NCBI RefSeq assembly: GCF_021283305.1
Contig: NZ_JAJSOK010000034.1
Span: 1-64,000, forward strand
Source: Pseudonocardia kujensis
GTDB taxonomy: Bacteria > Actinomycetota > Actinomycetes > Mycobacteriales > Pseudonocardiaceae
DNA length: 64,000 bases
Direction: 5' to 3'
Every line of letters starts with the position of its first letter. Positions within the stretch are counted from its first letter, which is position 1. A program made the translations under genes and the position numbers. Below, piece after piece: positions 23,084-31,340 of the stretch. The notes under the pieces are model-generated. The model had not been told where the DNA came from, searched no databases, and saw only the letters and a program-made list of their open reading frames with translations.

Positions 23084-23529
23084 GGTCGGCGTACTCGACC
23101 CGCGGGGCGGTCGCCGTCCACCCGGGCGAGGAGCTCGTCCAGGCCCGGGAGCAGGGTGAACAACTGGTCCGACCCGGTGACCTCGAGCGGTCGGGTGACC
23201 GCCCGCGAGCCACCGAGCAGGTGCAGCGCGCGACCCTGGGCCTCCGCCCGGTGCGCGGCACGGATGAGCACCGCCAGCCCGCTCGACGCCAGGAACCCGA
23301 CGCCGGCGAGGTCGACCGCGGCCACGGCGTCGGTCGGCTCGGCCTCCAGCAGGGCGCCGAGCGCCTCGCCGAGGGCCGGCGCGGTCAGCGTGTCGACCTC
23401 GCCGCCGACGACGAGCACGTACACGCCCGGCACGGGCGAGGTGAGCTCGGTGTCGAGCCCGCCGGGACGCGACGGGCCACGCGAGGCGGGGAACGGCAGG
23501 GCACTCACCTCCGGCGTCGGCGTGCCCAC
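23077..23529 (-). CDS. STAS-domain anti-sigma factor antagonist (RsbV-like)
   Basis: 150 residues with about 30 extra N-terminal residues before one STAS domain. The sheet/helix signature GVYVLVVGGEVDTLTAP and the phosphoacceptor loop GVGFLASSGLAVLIRA are present; the second Ser of ASSG is the expected kinase target. Unphosphorylated protein would bind the RsbW-like product and free the sigma factor. It lies upstream of rsbW on the same strand (72-bp gap) and divergent from the LOV phosphatase that probably dephosphorylates it. Confidence 0.88.
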   Translation of the reverse strand: MGTPTPEVSALPFPASRGPSRPGGLDTELTSPVPGVYVLVVGGEVDTLTAPALGEALGALLEAEPTDAVAAVDLAGVGFLASSGLAVLIRAAHRAEAQGRALHLLGGSRAVTRPLEVTGSDQLFTLLPGLDELLARVDGDRPAGRVRRPD

Positions 23530-23650
23530 GCGGGTCGCGGGCAGGCGGGGGCGCAGGGCGGCTGCGGGCTCAACCGGTCCCGGCGCACCCTACCCAGGCG
23601 GTGGCGGCCGCCGGGGCGCGGGTGGGCGGGGCGGCCATTACGCTCGGCGC

Positions 23651-25906
23651 GTGGAGACGACCGACCAGCGTGGCCTGGCCGAGGACCTGGCCGAGGACCT
23701 GGCCCACGACCTGGCCCAGGGGGTGGCCCGCGACGGCCTGCCCGGCGACGTTCCCGACCTGCCCACGGTCCTCTACGACGCGCCCGCGGCCGTGCTGATG
23801 ATCGACCTCGACGAGCGGCGGGTCGTCTACGCCAACGCGGCGGCCGTGGAGCTGACCGGCGACCGCGTCTCGTTGCCGGTCGACATCGACGCCTGGGGCG
23901 ACGCCGCCGGGCTGACCGACCTCGGCGGCAAGCGGATGAGCGAGACGAGCTCGCCGCTGTCGCTGGTCGCCGCGGGCATCCCGGTCGCGGGCGAGCCGGT
24001 CGCGGTCCACGACGCGGCCCGCCGGGGCTCCACCGCCACCGAGGAGCAGCGCGAGGCGTCCGAGGGCCGGCTGCTGTGGGTCACGGGTTTCGTCCTGGGG
24101 CCGGGCGGGCTGGGCGACACGGGCGAGCAGCTCCCGGTCCCCGCCGAGCTGCGGTCCCGGGCACTCGTGGTGTTCCTGCAGCTCTCCGGCAGCGAGCACG
24201 GCGACCGGCGGCGCCTGGAGGTGCTGCGGGACCGGGCGGTCGTCGCCACCGACATGTCGTTCACCATCACCGACCCGCGGCGCGAGGACGGCCCGCTGAT
24301 CTGGGTCAACCCGTCCTTCACCCGGCTCACCGGCTACGCGGTGGAGGAGGCGGTCGGGCGCAACTGCCGGTTCCTGCAGGGCCCGAACACCGATCGGCGG
24401 AGCGTGGAGCGGATGCGCGCGGCGCTGCGCGCGCAGGAGCCGATCACCGAGGTGCTGCTGAACTACCGCAAGGACGGCACCGCCTTCTGGAACCAGGTGT
24501 CGATCTCCCCGGTGGTCGACGGCGCCGGGGACCTCGTCAACTTCGTCGGCGTGCAGAACGACGTCACCGAACGGGTGCTCGTCGAGCAGGAGCGCCGCGC
24601 GGCGCTGGCCGACGCGGAGGAGGCCCGCAGCCAGCTGCGGCTGCTCGCCGAGGCGACCACGCACATGACCGAGGCGCTCGGCGTCGACGACGCCTGCCAC
24701 GGCCTGGCCCGCCTGGTCGTGCCGCAGCTGGCGGACGTCTGCGCGGTGGACCTGCTGGACCGCCCGGGTTCGGGGCTGCCGCGCCGGGTCGCCGTGGCCG
24801 CGCGCGATCGCGCCGACGAGGACCGGATCGCGCGGATGGCCGACCTGCGCGACTACCGGGCCGGTCACGACAGCACCACCGGACGGGTGCTGGCGACCGG
24901 CGAGCCGGTGCTGCTGTCGGACCTGCCCGAGCACGGCACCGACCGCTACGACGCCGGTTCCCCGGCCGCCGAGCTCTACGACCGGCTGCGGATGCGGTCG
25001 GCGATGGTGGTGCCGCTGCGCGCCCGCGGGAAGGTGCTGGGTGCGCTCACCCTGGTCACCCAGCACCCGTACGGCCGCCGCTACAGCCAGAAGGACCTGC
25101 ACCTGGCCACCGACCTCGCCGGGCGCGCCGGGCTGACGGTCGACAACGCGCGGCTCTACGAGCGCGAGCACGCCGCCGCCGCGACGCTGCAGCACAGCCT
25201 GCTGCCGGCCGTGCCCGAGGTGGGCGGCCTGCAGATGGCCGCGCGGTACCGGGTCGGCACGGACGGCAACCAGGTGGGCGGCGACTGGTACGACGTGCTG
25301 CCGCTGCCCGACGGGGCCGTCGGCATCGCGGTGGGCGACGTCGTCGGGCACGACCTGTCCGCCGCCGCGGCGATGGGGCAGCTGCGCGGTGTGCTCCGCT
25401 CCTACGCGTGGGACGGCGGCCGCCCCGGCTCGGTGCTCGACCGCTGCGACCAGCTCGTGCAGGGCCTGGAGATGGCCTCGATGGCGACCGCGGTGTACGC
25501 CCGGCTCGAGCCGCCGGACGCCTCGGGCGACCGGGTGCTGCGCTACGCCAACGCCGGGCATCCCGCGCCGCTGCTGCTCACGCGCGAGGGCGAGCTGCGC
25601 CGGCTCGACGAGCACCTCTCACCGATGATCGGGGTCGTCCCGACGCTCGGCCGCGCCGGCGAGGAGGGCCGCACCGAGGCCACGCTCACGGTGCCCGCCG
25701 GGGCGCTGCTGCTGCTCTACACGGACGGCCTGACCGACATCGCGGGGGAGGACGCCGACGAGCGCGTCGACCTGCTCGAACGCACCCTGCGGGAGATTCC
25801 CGCGGACTCGCCCGCCGAGGCCGTCGTCGACCGGGTGCTGGAGGTCTGCGAGCCGGCGCACCTCCGCGACGACATCGCGGTGCTCGCCGTGCGTCTCGAG
25901 GGCTGA
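23651..25906 (+). CDS. LOV-GAF-PP2C phosphatase: putative blue-light receptor of the stress partner switch
   Basis: 751-residue cytoplasmic signalling protein. A degenerate PAS-like segment (about 35-130) is followed by a LOV domain (about 195-305) with the flavin-binding motif GRNCRFLQG, whose photoreactive Cys239 is intact, and the later LNYRKDGTAFWNQ that binds the isoalloxazine ring. Then comes a GAF domain (about 330-505) and a PP2C/RsbU-type phosphatase (about 520-750) with the metal Asp pair in GGDWYDVL (Asp545, Asp548), GDVVGHD and LLLYTDGLTDI. The N-terminus repeats Glu-Asp-Leu-Ala. GTG 23651, divergent from rsbV, so light would lead to dephosphorylation of an STAS antagonist and release of SigF. 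Light control is inferred from the LOV motif. Confidence 0.93.
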   Translation: METTDQRGLAEDLAEDLAHDLAQGVARDGLPGDVPDLPTVLYDAPAAVLMIDLDERRVVYANAAAVELTGDRVSLPVDIDAWGDAAGLTDLGGKRMSETSSPLSLVAAGIPVAGEPVAVHDAARRGSTATEEQREASEGRLLWVTGFVLGPGGLGDTGEQLPVPAELRSRALVVFLQLSGSEHGDRRRLEVLRDRAVVATDMSFTITDPRREDGPLIWVNPSFTRLTGYAVEEAVGRNCRFLQGPNTDRRSVERMRAALRAQEPITEVLLNYRKDGTAFWNQVSISPVVDGAGDLVNFVGVQNDVTERVLVEQERRAALADAEEARSQLRLLAEATTHMTEALGVDDACHGLARLVVPQLADVCAVDLLDRPGSGLPRRVAVAARDRADEDRIARMADLRDYRAGHDSTTGRVLATGEPVLLSDLPEHGTDRYDAGSPAAELYDRLRMRSAMVVPLRARGKVLGALTLVTQHPYGRRYSQKDLHLATDLAGRAGLTVDNARLYEREHAAAATLQHSLLPAVPEVGGLQMAARYRVGTDGNQVGGDWYDVLPLPDGAVGIAVGDVVGHDLSAAAAMGQLRGVLRSYAWDGGRPGSVLDRCDQLVQGLEMASMATAVYARLEPPDASGDRVLRYANAGHPAPLLLTREGELRRLDEHLSPMIGVVPTLGRAGEEGRTEATLTVPAGALLLLYTDGLTDIAGEDADERVDLLERTLREIPADSPAEAVVDRVLEVCEPAHLRDDIAVLAVRLEG

Positions 25907-26060
25907 GGGCACGGGCGGGGGAACGGCGTCCCGTTCGTCCCACGCCGACGACCGCTGCACCCGTTCGGGGTAACCGACTGCCTTCCGGTGCCGCCCGCTC
26001 ACGGAACCGTGACGTCCGTTCGGCGTGCGAGGCCGCATACGGGGACGTGGACAGGAAACG

Positions 26061-26870
26061 ATGCCGTTGACACCGGTCGACGAGGCCGGGAGCGAGACGG
26101 TCGGCAACGGCGCCGACCGGGCAGGGGGCGAGCGAGGAATGGTGGCGGTGCCGGAGATCGAGGGCATCGGCACGCCCGCGCAACGGCGCGGCGGGCCGGC
26201 CCGAATCCCGCCCGCGCGTCGGCGGCTGGTGGCCGTCGCGGTGAGCCCCATGGAGCTGCTGCGGCCCGAGTCCGACCTTGCGCGCCTGGTGGCCGACGCC
26301 GGCCGGGTGGACCTGCTGCTCGCCCGGGCCGACGCGCCCGCCGCACCGGCCACGCCGGTGCCCGTGCCGCCGGTGCCCGTGCCGCCCGTGTCGCTCGTGT
26401 CGCCCGAGGGCGTCACGAGCCTGCCGGTCTCCCTCGACCGGGTCGACGTCCGGTTCGACGGGGCCGACGCGCCGGGGCACGTCGACGAGTGGGACGACCT
26501 CGACGGCGACCTCGACGAGTACGACGACGAGTACGGCGACGACGAGTACGGGGAAGACGACGAGGACGGGGACGAGGACGGGGTCGCGGCCGCGGTCGAG
26601 GCCCTCGGCCTGCAGGACGTGCACGTCCACCGGCTCGGGCTGCCCGGCCGGATCGGTGCCGCCGCCGAGGACGACCTGGTCGCGGCGTTGTCCGAGCTCG
26701 TCGGCTTCGACCCCGAGCCGGGCGTGTACTGCGTGGCCCCGCTGCCCTCGCCGGCCGACCCGGAGCGGACGACGGTCGTCGCCGCCGTCCAGCGGGTGGT
26801 GCGGGTCTACGGGCTTCCGCTGCTGCGCTACCGCTCTCTCGAGCTCAGCGTGGTCGGCAGCGACGCCTGA
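26061..26870 (+). CDS. Hypothetical protein with very acidic Asp/Glu/Tyr tract
   Basis: 269 residues from ATG 26061 (AGGAAA upstream). No known domain. There is a basic N-terminal third (RIPPARRRLVAVAVSPMELL), a Pro-Val repeat linker (about 102-116), then an Asp/Glu-rich tract of about 35 residues punctuated by Gly and Tyr (DEYDDEYGDDEYG). A compact C-terminal part of about 85 residues (AAVEALGLQDVHVHRLGLPG, then VYCVAPLPSP) looks folded. It follows the LOV phosphatase on the same strand after 154 bp and ends before a terminator. The acidic tract could bind Ca2+ or mimic DNA; both are speculation. Confidence 0.7.
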   Translation: MPLTPVDEAGSETVGNGADRAGGERGMVAVPEIEGIGTPAQRRGGPARIPPARRRLVAVAVSPMELLRPESDLARLVADAGRVDLLLARADAPAAPATPVPVPPVPVPPVSLVSPEGVTSLPVSLDRVDVRFDGADAPGHVDEWDDLDGDLDEYDDEYGDDEYGEDDEDGDEDGVAAAVEALGLQDVHVHRLGLPGRIGAAAEDDLVAALSELVGFDPEPGVYCVAPLPSPADPERTTVVAAVQRVVRVYGLPLLRYRSLELSVVGSDA

Positions 26871-26976
26871 GAACCGCCGGAACCGCCGGGGTGGTGTGGC
26901 TCACCTCGCCGCGGGGTTGACCGGACGCGGTCCGAGGTATCCCTGCCGTAGCGAGGCCGGGGGCCGCCGCGCACGA

Positions 26977-27018
26977 CGAAGGGGCGGTCCCGGGAAGCTC
27001 CCGGGGACCGCCCCTTCG
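26977..27018. terminator. Strong hairpin terminator
   Basis: Fifteen perfect base pairs (CGAAGGGGCGGTCCC with its complement) extended by a GGG/CCC stem after a one-base bulge and closed by a short AAGCT loop. It lies between the acidic hypothetical gene and convergent whiB. Confidence 0.85.
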
Positions 27019-27074
27019 CTGCTCGGTCTCCCGCGGCCCCCGACGCCGCGGGAGCACGCGAGGGCGCCCGCGGG

Positions 27075-27380
27075 TCAGCTCGCGGAGGCGAGACGCTTCT
27101 GCTGGTCGCGGCGCTCCAGCAGCGTGCGGCGCTCGGACTCCCCGAGGCCGCCCCACACGCCGAACGGCTCGCGCGTCTCGAGCGCGAACTCCCGGCACAT
27201 GTCCATCACCGGACACCGCTGGCACACGGCCTTGGCCTGTGCGGTCCGGCGGGCGCGCGAGGGGTTGCGCTCGCCGTCCGGGTGGAAGAAGACCGCGCTG
27301 TCCATGCCGCGGCACGCGCCCAGGCGCTGCCACTGCCAGGCGTGGTCCATGGGCCCAGGGAGGCGGGACACGTCGCTCAC
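27075..27380 (-). CDS. WhiB-family iron-sulfur regulator
   Basis: 101-residue WhiB-like protein. Four cluster cysteines (Cys23, Cys53, Cys56, Cys62; spacing x29-x2-x5) and the glycine-tryptophan turn GVWGGL followed by a basic tail (RRTLLERRDQQKR) are intact. The FFHPDGERNPSRA segment after the first Cys is usual for the family. GTG 27380 or ATG 27350 could be the start; longer readings upstream look non-coding. WhiB proteins sense NO/O2 through a 4Fe-4S cluster and bind the main sigma factor. A CRP-like site lies upstream. I cannot assign a WhiB number. Confidence 0.92.
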   Translation of the reverse strand: MSDVSRLPGPMDHAWQWQRLGACRGMDSAVFFHPDGERNPSRARRTAQAKAVCQRCPVMDMCREFALETREPFGVWGGLGESERRTLLERRDQQKRLASAS

Positions 27381-27626
27381 TCGGCTCACCTTCGCTCTCG
27401 TCGGAGGGCCCGACCACGTGCCGGGCGATCTGCCGCGGCGTTCCCCAAGGTCCTCACGGCCAAACGCCCGAGGGGACGGAACACGGCGGAGAGAGCGGAT
27501 TCGTCCGGATACGGACGAGTGCGCCGGCGTGGGGCCGGCGCCGGTCCGATCCGAGTCCTCGCAGCTCAGAGCGGCCGCAGAGGATCCCGCGATCGGCGCC
27601 GGGGCGCATCTCGACACGCCCTCTTC

Positions 27627-27640
27627 GTGACGGTCGTCAC
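27627..27640. promoter_or_regulatory. CRP-like cAMP receptor site upstream of whiB
   Basis: GTGA-CGGTCG-TCAC, an exact GTGAN6TCAC motif followed by A. It lies about 250 bp upstream of the whiB start and just past the stop of an STAS gene on the same strand. In mycobacteria whiB1 is under CRP control, so the site is plausible, but the distance is long. Confidence 0.4.
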
Positions 27641-27657
27641 AGTCCTGCCGACCTCGG

Positions 27658-28053
27658 TCAGGTGGCTTGCAGGGCCTGCTCGACCGTGTCGTGGATGTCG
27701 AACATCGGGACCAGACCGGCGATGGACAGCGGGCGCAGCACGCGCCGCCCGGTGCACGCGAGCCGGAGCTCGACCCCGGCCTGGTGCGCGGCCTCCCGGA
27801 CCTCGATCAGCACGGCGAGGCCGCTGGTGCCGAGGAAGGTGACGCCGTCGAGCGCCAGCACCACGAGCTGGGCACCGTCCGACAGCTGACCGAGCACGAC
27901 CGAACGCAGCTGCGGGGAGGTCAGCATGTCGACCTCGCCGCCGACCTCGACGACGACCTGCCCCTCGCCCGCCGGGCGCGTCGAGACGGTGATCTGGTCG
28001 TCCGACTCGCCGCGGCGGACCGCGGCGCCGGAGGCGTCGTGCGTGTGCTGCAT
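27658..28053 (-). CDS. STAS-domain anti-sigma factor antagonist
   Basis: 131 residues, one STAS domain. Core strand GQVVVEVGGEVDMLTSPQL and phosphoacceptor loop GVTFLGTSGLAVLIEV, with Thr-Ser at the acceptor position. Start ATG 28053; a short His-rich N-terminus (MQHTHDA) precedes the domain. It is the second of three dispersed RsbV-like genes in the window and lies between selB and whiB on the same strand. Target kinase unknown; the rsbW gene 5 kb away is one candidate. Confidence 0.85.
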   Translation of the reverse strand: MQHTHDASGAAVRRGESDDQITVSTRPAGEGQVVVEVGGEVDMLTSPQLRSVVLGQLSDGAQLVVLALDGVTFLGTSGLAVLIEVREAAHQAGVELRLACTGRRVLRPLSIAGLVPMFDIHDTVEQALQAT

Positions 28054-28159
28054 TGGCGGAACGGTAAGGGCTGCCGGACCGCACTGCCACTCGGAGCGCG
28101 ACCCCCGGTCCGCGGTCGCGGACCGCGCGGCGAACGGTCGCCGGCCCGCGGCGGGAGCG

Positions 28160-29965
28160 TCAGCGGAGCTCGTGGTGGCTGTCGTCGGGGCGTCGCGTGT
28201 GCCCGGTCCGGCCCAGCAGCTCGAGCAGCGGGACGGCGACCCGACGGCTCGTTCCCAGCGCCTGACGTGCCTCGCTGAGCGTGAACACCGGCCCGATGGT
28301 CCGCAGCACCTCGACGGCCCGGTCCGGGGCGTCGGGCAGCAGCACGACGCCGCGGGCGAGCTCCACGAGCTCACCGGCGCGCACCAGCGCCGCGAGCTCC
28401 TTCGGGCCGAGGCCGAGCTGGGCCAGCCGGTCGGCGTCCGGGGCCGCGAACGGGTCGCCCGTGAGGTCCCGGCGCAGGGTCGCCAGGGCCTCCCGGACCG
28501 TCGCCGGGAGGGAGTGGGCCCGGTCGAGCCGGACGCGGCCGTCGCGCAGCACCAGCGGCGCCTCGGGACTGCTCGGGGCCGCGGCCAGGACCGCGGGCAG
28601 CAGTGCGGCGTCGGGCAGGTCGGCGGCGCGCCGCGCGGCCTCGGTCGTCAGCCCCGGATCGAGGGGCTCCGCGGCGTCGTGCGCCCGGACGGCCTCGGCG
28701 AGCGTGACCACGGCCCGGGCGGCCCGCGCGGGGTCCACCAGCCAGCCGTGGGCCGCCGGCACGTGCAGGTCCGCGACCTCCCGCGGCGGGACGCCCATCG
28801 CGACCAGGTCGGCAGCCCGGGCGACCCCGCGCCGGCCCAGCTCGCCCGCCGCGGTGCCGACACCGGGCGCGGCGAGCTCGGCGGCCCGGCGCCGGGCGGC
28901 CCCGCGGCGGGTCAGCGCCGGCGGCCGGACGTCGAGGACCACCGCCCCGGCGAGGACGGCACGCCGCCCCGGGTCGCGCAGGACGGCGCGGTCGCCGATG
29001 CGCAGCGGCAGCGGGTGCTCCAGGCGCAGCCGCGCGTGGTGGGGACCCAGCGGCCGCACCCGCACCCCGGTGGCCGCGGCGCCGGCGTGCAGCATCAGCG
29101 ATCCCGGGAGCTCGACGGGCGCGTCGGGATCGGCCCGGCTCCCCGGCGCGCGGAGTCTGACGTCGACGTCGGTCGCGGTGCGCCAGGCACCGGGCGTGAG
29201 CAGGGCGTCCCCGCGCCCGACCGCCTCCTTGGACAGCCCGCGCAGGTTCACCGCCACCCGCGCGACGCCGGTGACCTCCTCGCGCGGCTCGCCGAGGCTC
29301 TCCAGCCCGCGCACGCCGACCCGGCGCCCGCCGAGCTCCAGCTCGTCGCCCAGCCGGATCGTGCCCGCGCCCAGCGTGCCGGTCACGACCGTCCCGGCGC
29401 CGCGGATGGTGAAGGCACGGTCCACCCACAGCCGGACGTCGGCGGCCGGATCGGGCTCGGGCAGGTCGCCGACCAGCGCGTCGAGCGCGGCGCGGAGCTC
29501 GGGGAGACCCGCGCCGCGCGGGGCGCACACCGGCACGACCGGCAGCGCGCCGAGCGACGAGCGGGCCAGCGCCGCCTGCGCGTCCTCGCGGGCGGGTTCG
29601 GGGTCGAGCAGGTCGCAGCGGGTGATCACGAGCAGCCCGCGGTCCACCCCGAGGGCGTCGAGCGCGTCGAGGTGCTCGGCGGACTGGGGCATCCAGCCCT
29701 CGTCGGCCGCGACCACGATCATGGCCGCGGGGACCGGCCCGGCGCCGGCCAGCATCGTCGTCACGAAGCGTTCGTGGCCGGGCACGTCGACGAAGGCCAG
29801 CTCGGTGCCCGAGTCGAGGCGGGTCCACGCGAACCCGAGGTCGATCGTCAGGCCGCGGCGGCGCTCCTCCGCCAGCCGGTCGGGCTCCATCCCGGTCAGG
29901 GCGCGGACCAGGGTGGACTTGCCGTGGTCGACGTGCCCCGCCGTCGCGATCACACGGGCCGGCAT
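28160..29965 (-). CDS. selB: Selenocysteine-specific elongation factor SelB
   Basis: 601-residue GTPase that delivers Sec-tRNA to UGA codons with a downstream SECIS element. G1 loop GHVDHGKS (residues 10-17), G2 region LTIDLGFAW, G3 DVPGHERF, and G4 ITRCDLLD (TRCD instead of the usual NKxD, as typical of SelB). EF-Tu-like domains 2 and 3 (AFTIRGAGTVVTGTL) follow, then about 250 residues of winged-helix repeats, ending in the RNA-binding wing (PVFTLSEARQALGTSRR). Short for bacterial SelB but complete. It starts one base after the selA stop (TGA-g-ATG), so the two are co-translated. Confidence 0.95.
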   Translation of the reverse strand: MPARVIATAGHVDHGKSTLVRALTGMEPDRLAEERRRGLTIDLGFAWTRLDSGTELAFVDVPGHERFVTTMLAGAGPVPAAMIVVAADEGWMPQSAEHLDALDALGVDRGLLVITRCDLLDPEPAREDAQAALARSSLGALPVVPVCAPRGAGLPELRAALDALVGDLPEPDPAADVRLWVDRAFTIRGAGTVVTGTLGAGTIRLGDELELGGRRVGVRGLESLGEPREEVTGVARVAVNLRGLSKEAVGRGDALLTPGAWRTATDVDVRLRAPGSRADPDAPVELPGSLMLHAGAAATGVRVRPLGPHHARLRLEHPLPLRIGDRAVLRDPGRRAVLAGAVVLDVRPPALTRRGAARRRAAELAAPGVGTAAGELGRRGVARAADLVAMGVPPREVADLHVPAAHGWLVDPARAARAVVTLAEAVRAHDAAEPLDPGLTTEAARRAADLPDAALLPAVLAAAPSSPEAPLVLRDGRVRLDRAHSLPATVREALATLRRDLTGDPFAAPDADRLAQLGLGPKELAALVRAGELVELARGVVLLPDAPDRAVEVLRTIGPVFTLSEARQALGTSRRVAVPLLELLGRTGHTRRPDDSHHELR

Positions 29966-29966
29966 C

Positions 29967-31319
29967 TCAGGTCCCGGCGGTGACGGTGGCCGTGACGGCG
30001 GCGGCGAGGGCGGCGTCGTCCGCCGGGTCCAGGGCACGCAGGTCCAGCAGGCACCGCCCGCCTTCGAGCCGGCCCAGAACGGCCGGGTCGCCGGCACGCA
30101 GGGCCGCGGCGAACCGCTCGGGCAGCGCGACGGCCGCGCTCGGCAAGGTGACGCCCGGGGCGCCGCCGCCGCCGACCGTCGAGACGGAGTCCACGACCTC
30201 GGCGATCCCGCCCAGCTCCCCGGCGAGCCGTTCGGCCCGGCGCCGCAGGTCCCCGACCGGGACCTCCAGCGCCGTCCGGACGGGGGTGTCGGGGCCGCGC
30301 AGCGTGGCCTCCAGCGCTGCCAGCGTGAGCTTGTCGACGCGCATCGCCCGGGCGAGCGGGAACCGCCGGACCCGCTCGACCAGCTCCGCGCCTTCGCCGG
30401 CGCCGCCCAGGACCAGTCCCGCCTGCGGCCCGCCGAGGAGCTTGTCGCCGGACGCGGTGACGAGCGTGGCGCCGCGGGCGAGCATGCCGGCGGCGTCGGG
30501 TTCGTCGGGCAGCAGCGGGTGCGGGGTGAGCAGTCCCGATCCGATGTCGACCACCACCGGCACGCCCAGTCCCGCCAGCTCCTCGGGGCCGACCTCGCTG
30601 GTGAAGCCGCTGACGGTGAAGTTCGAGGGGTGCACCTTGAGCACGAACCCGGTCTCCGGGCCGATCGCGCGCGCGTAGTCGGCGAGGTGCGTGCGGTTGG
30701 TGGTGCCGACCTCGCGCAGCCGGGCGCCGGTCGACTCGAGCAGGTCGGGGATGCGGAAGCCGTCGCCGATCTCGACGAGCTCGCCGCGGGAGACCACGAT
30801 CTCCTTCCCGCCCGCGAGGGTCGCGGCGACGAGCGCGAGCGCGGCCGCGCCGTTGTTCGCGACGTACGCGGCGGCCGCGCCGGGCACGGCCGCGAGCAGG
30901 GCGTCGACGACCCCCGCGCCGCGCCGGCCGCGCGTGCCGGTCGCGAGGTCGAGCTCGACGTCGCAGGTCCCGGCCGCGACCGCCAGGGCCTCCCGCGCGG
31001 CGGCCGAGAGCGGCGCGCGGCCGAGGTTGGTGTGGAGCAGCACGCCCGTCGCGTTGAGCACGGGGCGCAGCCGGGTGGCGGTGCGGGGGAGGGCGGCCAG
31101 CGCGGCGTCGGCGACCTCGGTCGGCGGGATGGCGCCCGCGCGGGCCCGTTGCTGGGCGTCGACGACCGCGCGCTTCACCAACGCGCGGCCCAGCCGTCGT
31201 GCGGCCTCCGCCAGGCGGGGGTCGGCGAGCACCGCGTCGGTGCGCGGTACCGCGCGGCGCGGGTCGGGTGCGTCCGCGGGCGGGGGAACGGGCGTGCCGC
31301 GGACCGGGGCGTCCGTCAT
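29967..31319 (-). CDS. selA: L-seryl-tRNA(Sec) selenium transferase
   Basis: 450-residue PLP enzyme that converts Ser-tRNA(Sec) to Sec-tRNA(Sec) with selenophosphate. The PLP lysine Lys293 lies in SGDKLLGGPQAG, as in E. coli SelA. Other landmarks are VLNATGVLLHTNLGRAPLS, VANNGAAALAL, SRGELVEIGDGFRIPDLL, VGTTNRTHLADY and KVHPSNF. ATG 31319 is 21 nt after a DivIVA-like gene. With SelB, SelD and tRNA-Sec nearby the whole insertion pathway is encoded within 5.5 kb. Confidence 0.97.
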   Translation of the reverse strand: MTDAPVRGTPVPPPADAPDPRRAVPRTDAVLADPRLAEAARRLGRALVKRAVVDAQQRARAGAIPPTEVADAALAALPRTATRLRPVLNATGVLLHTNLGRAPLSAAAREALAVAAGTCDVELDLATGTRGRRGAGVVDALLAAVPGAAAAYVANNGAAALALVAATLAGGKEIVVSRGELVEIGDGFRIPDLLESTGARLREVGTTNRTHLADYARAIGPETGFVLKVHPSNFTVSGFTSEVGPEELAGLGVPVVVDIGSGLLTPHPLLPDEPDAAGMLARGATLVTASGDKLLGGPQAGLVLGGAGEGAELVERVRRFPLARAMRVDKLTLAALEATLRGPDTPVRTALEVPVGDLRRRAERLAGELGGIAEVVDSVSTVGGGGAPGVTLPSAAVALPERFAAALRAGDPAVLGRLEGGRCLLDLRALDPADDAALAAAVTATVTAGT

Positions 31320-31340
31320 GGGAAGAGCATGCCGTGCCCG

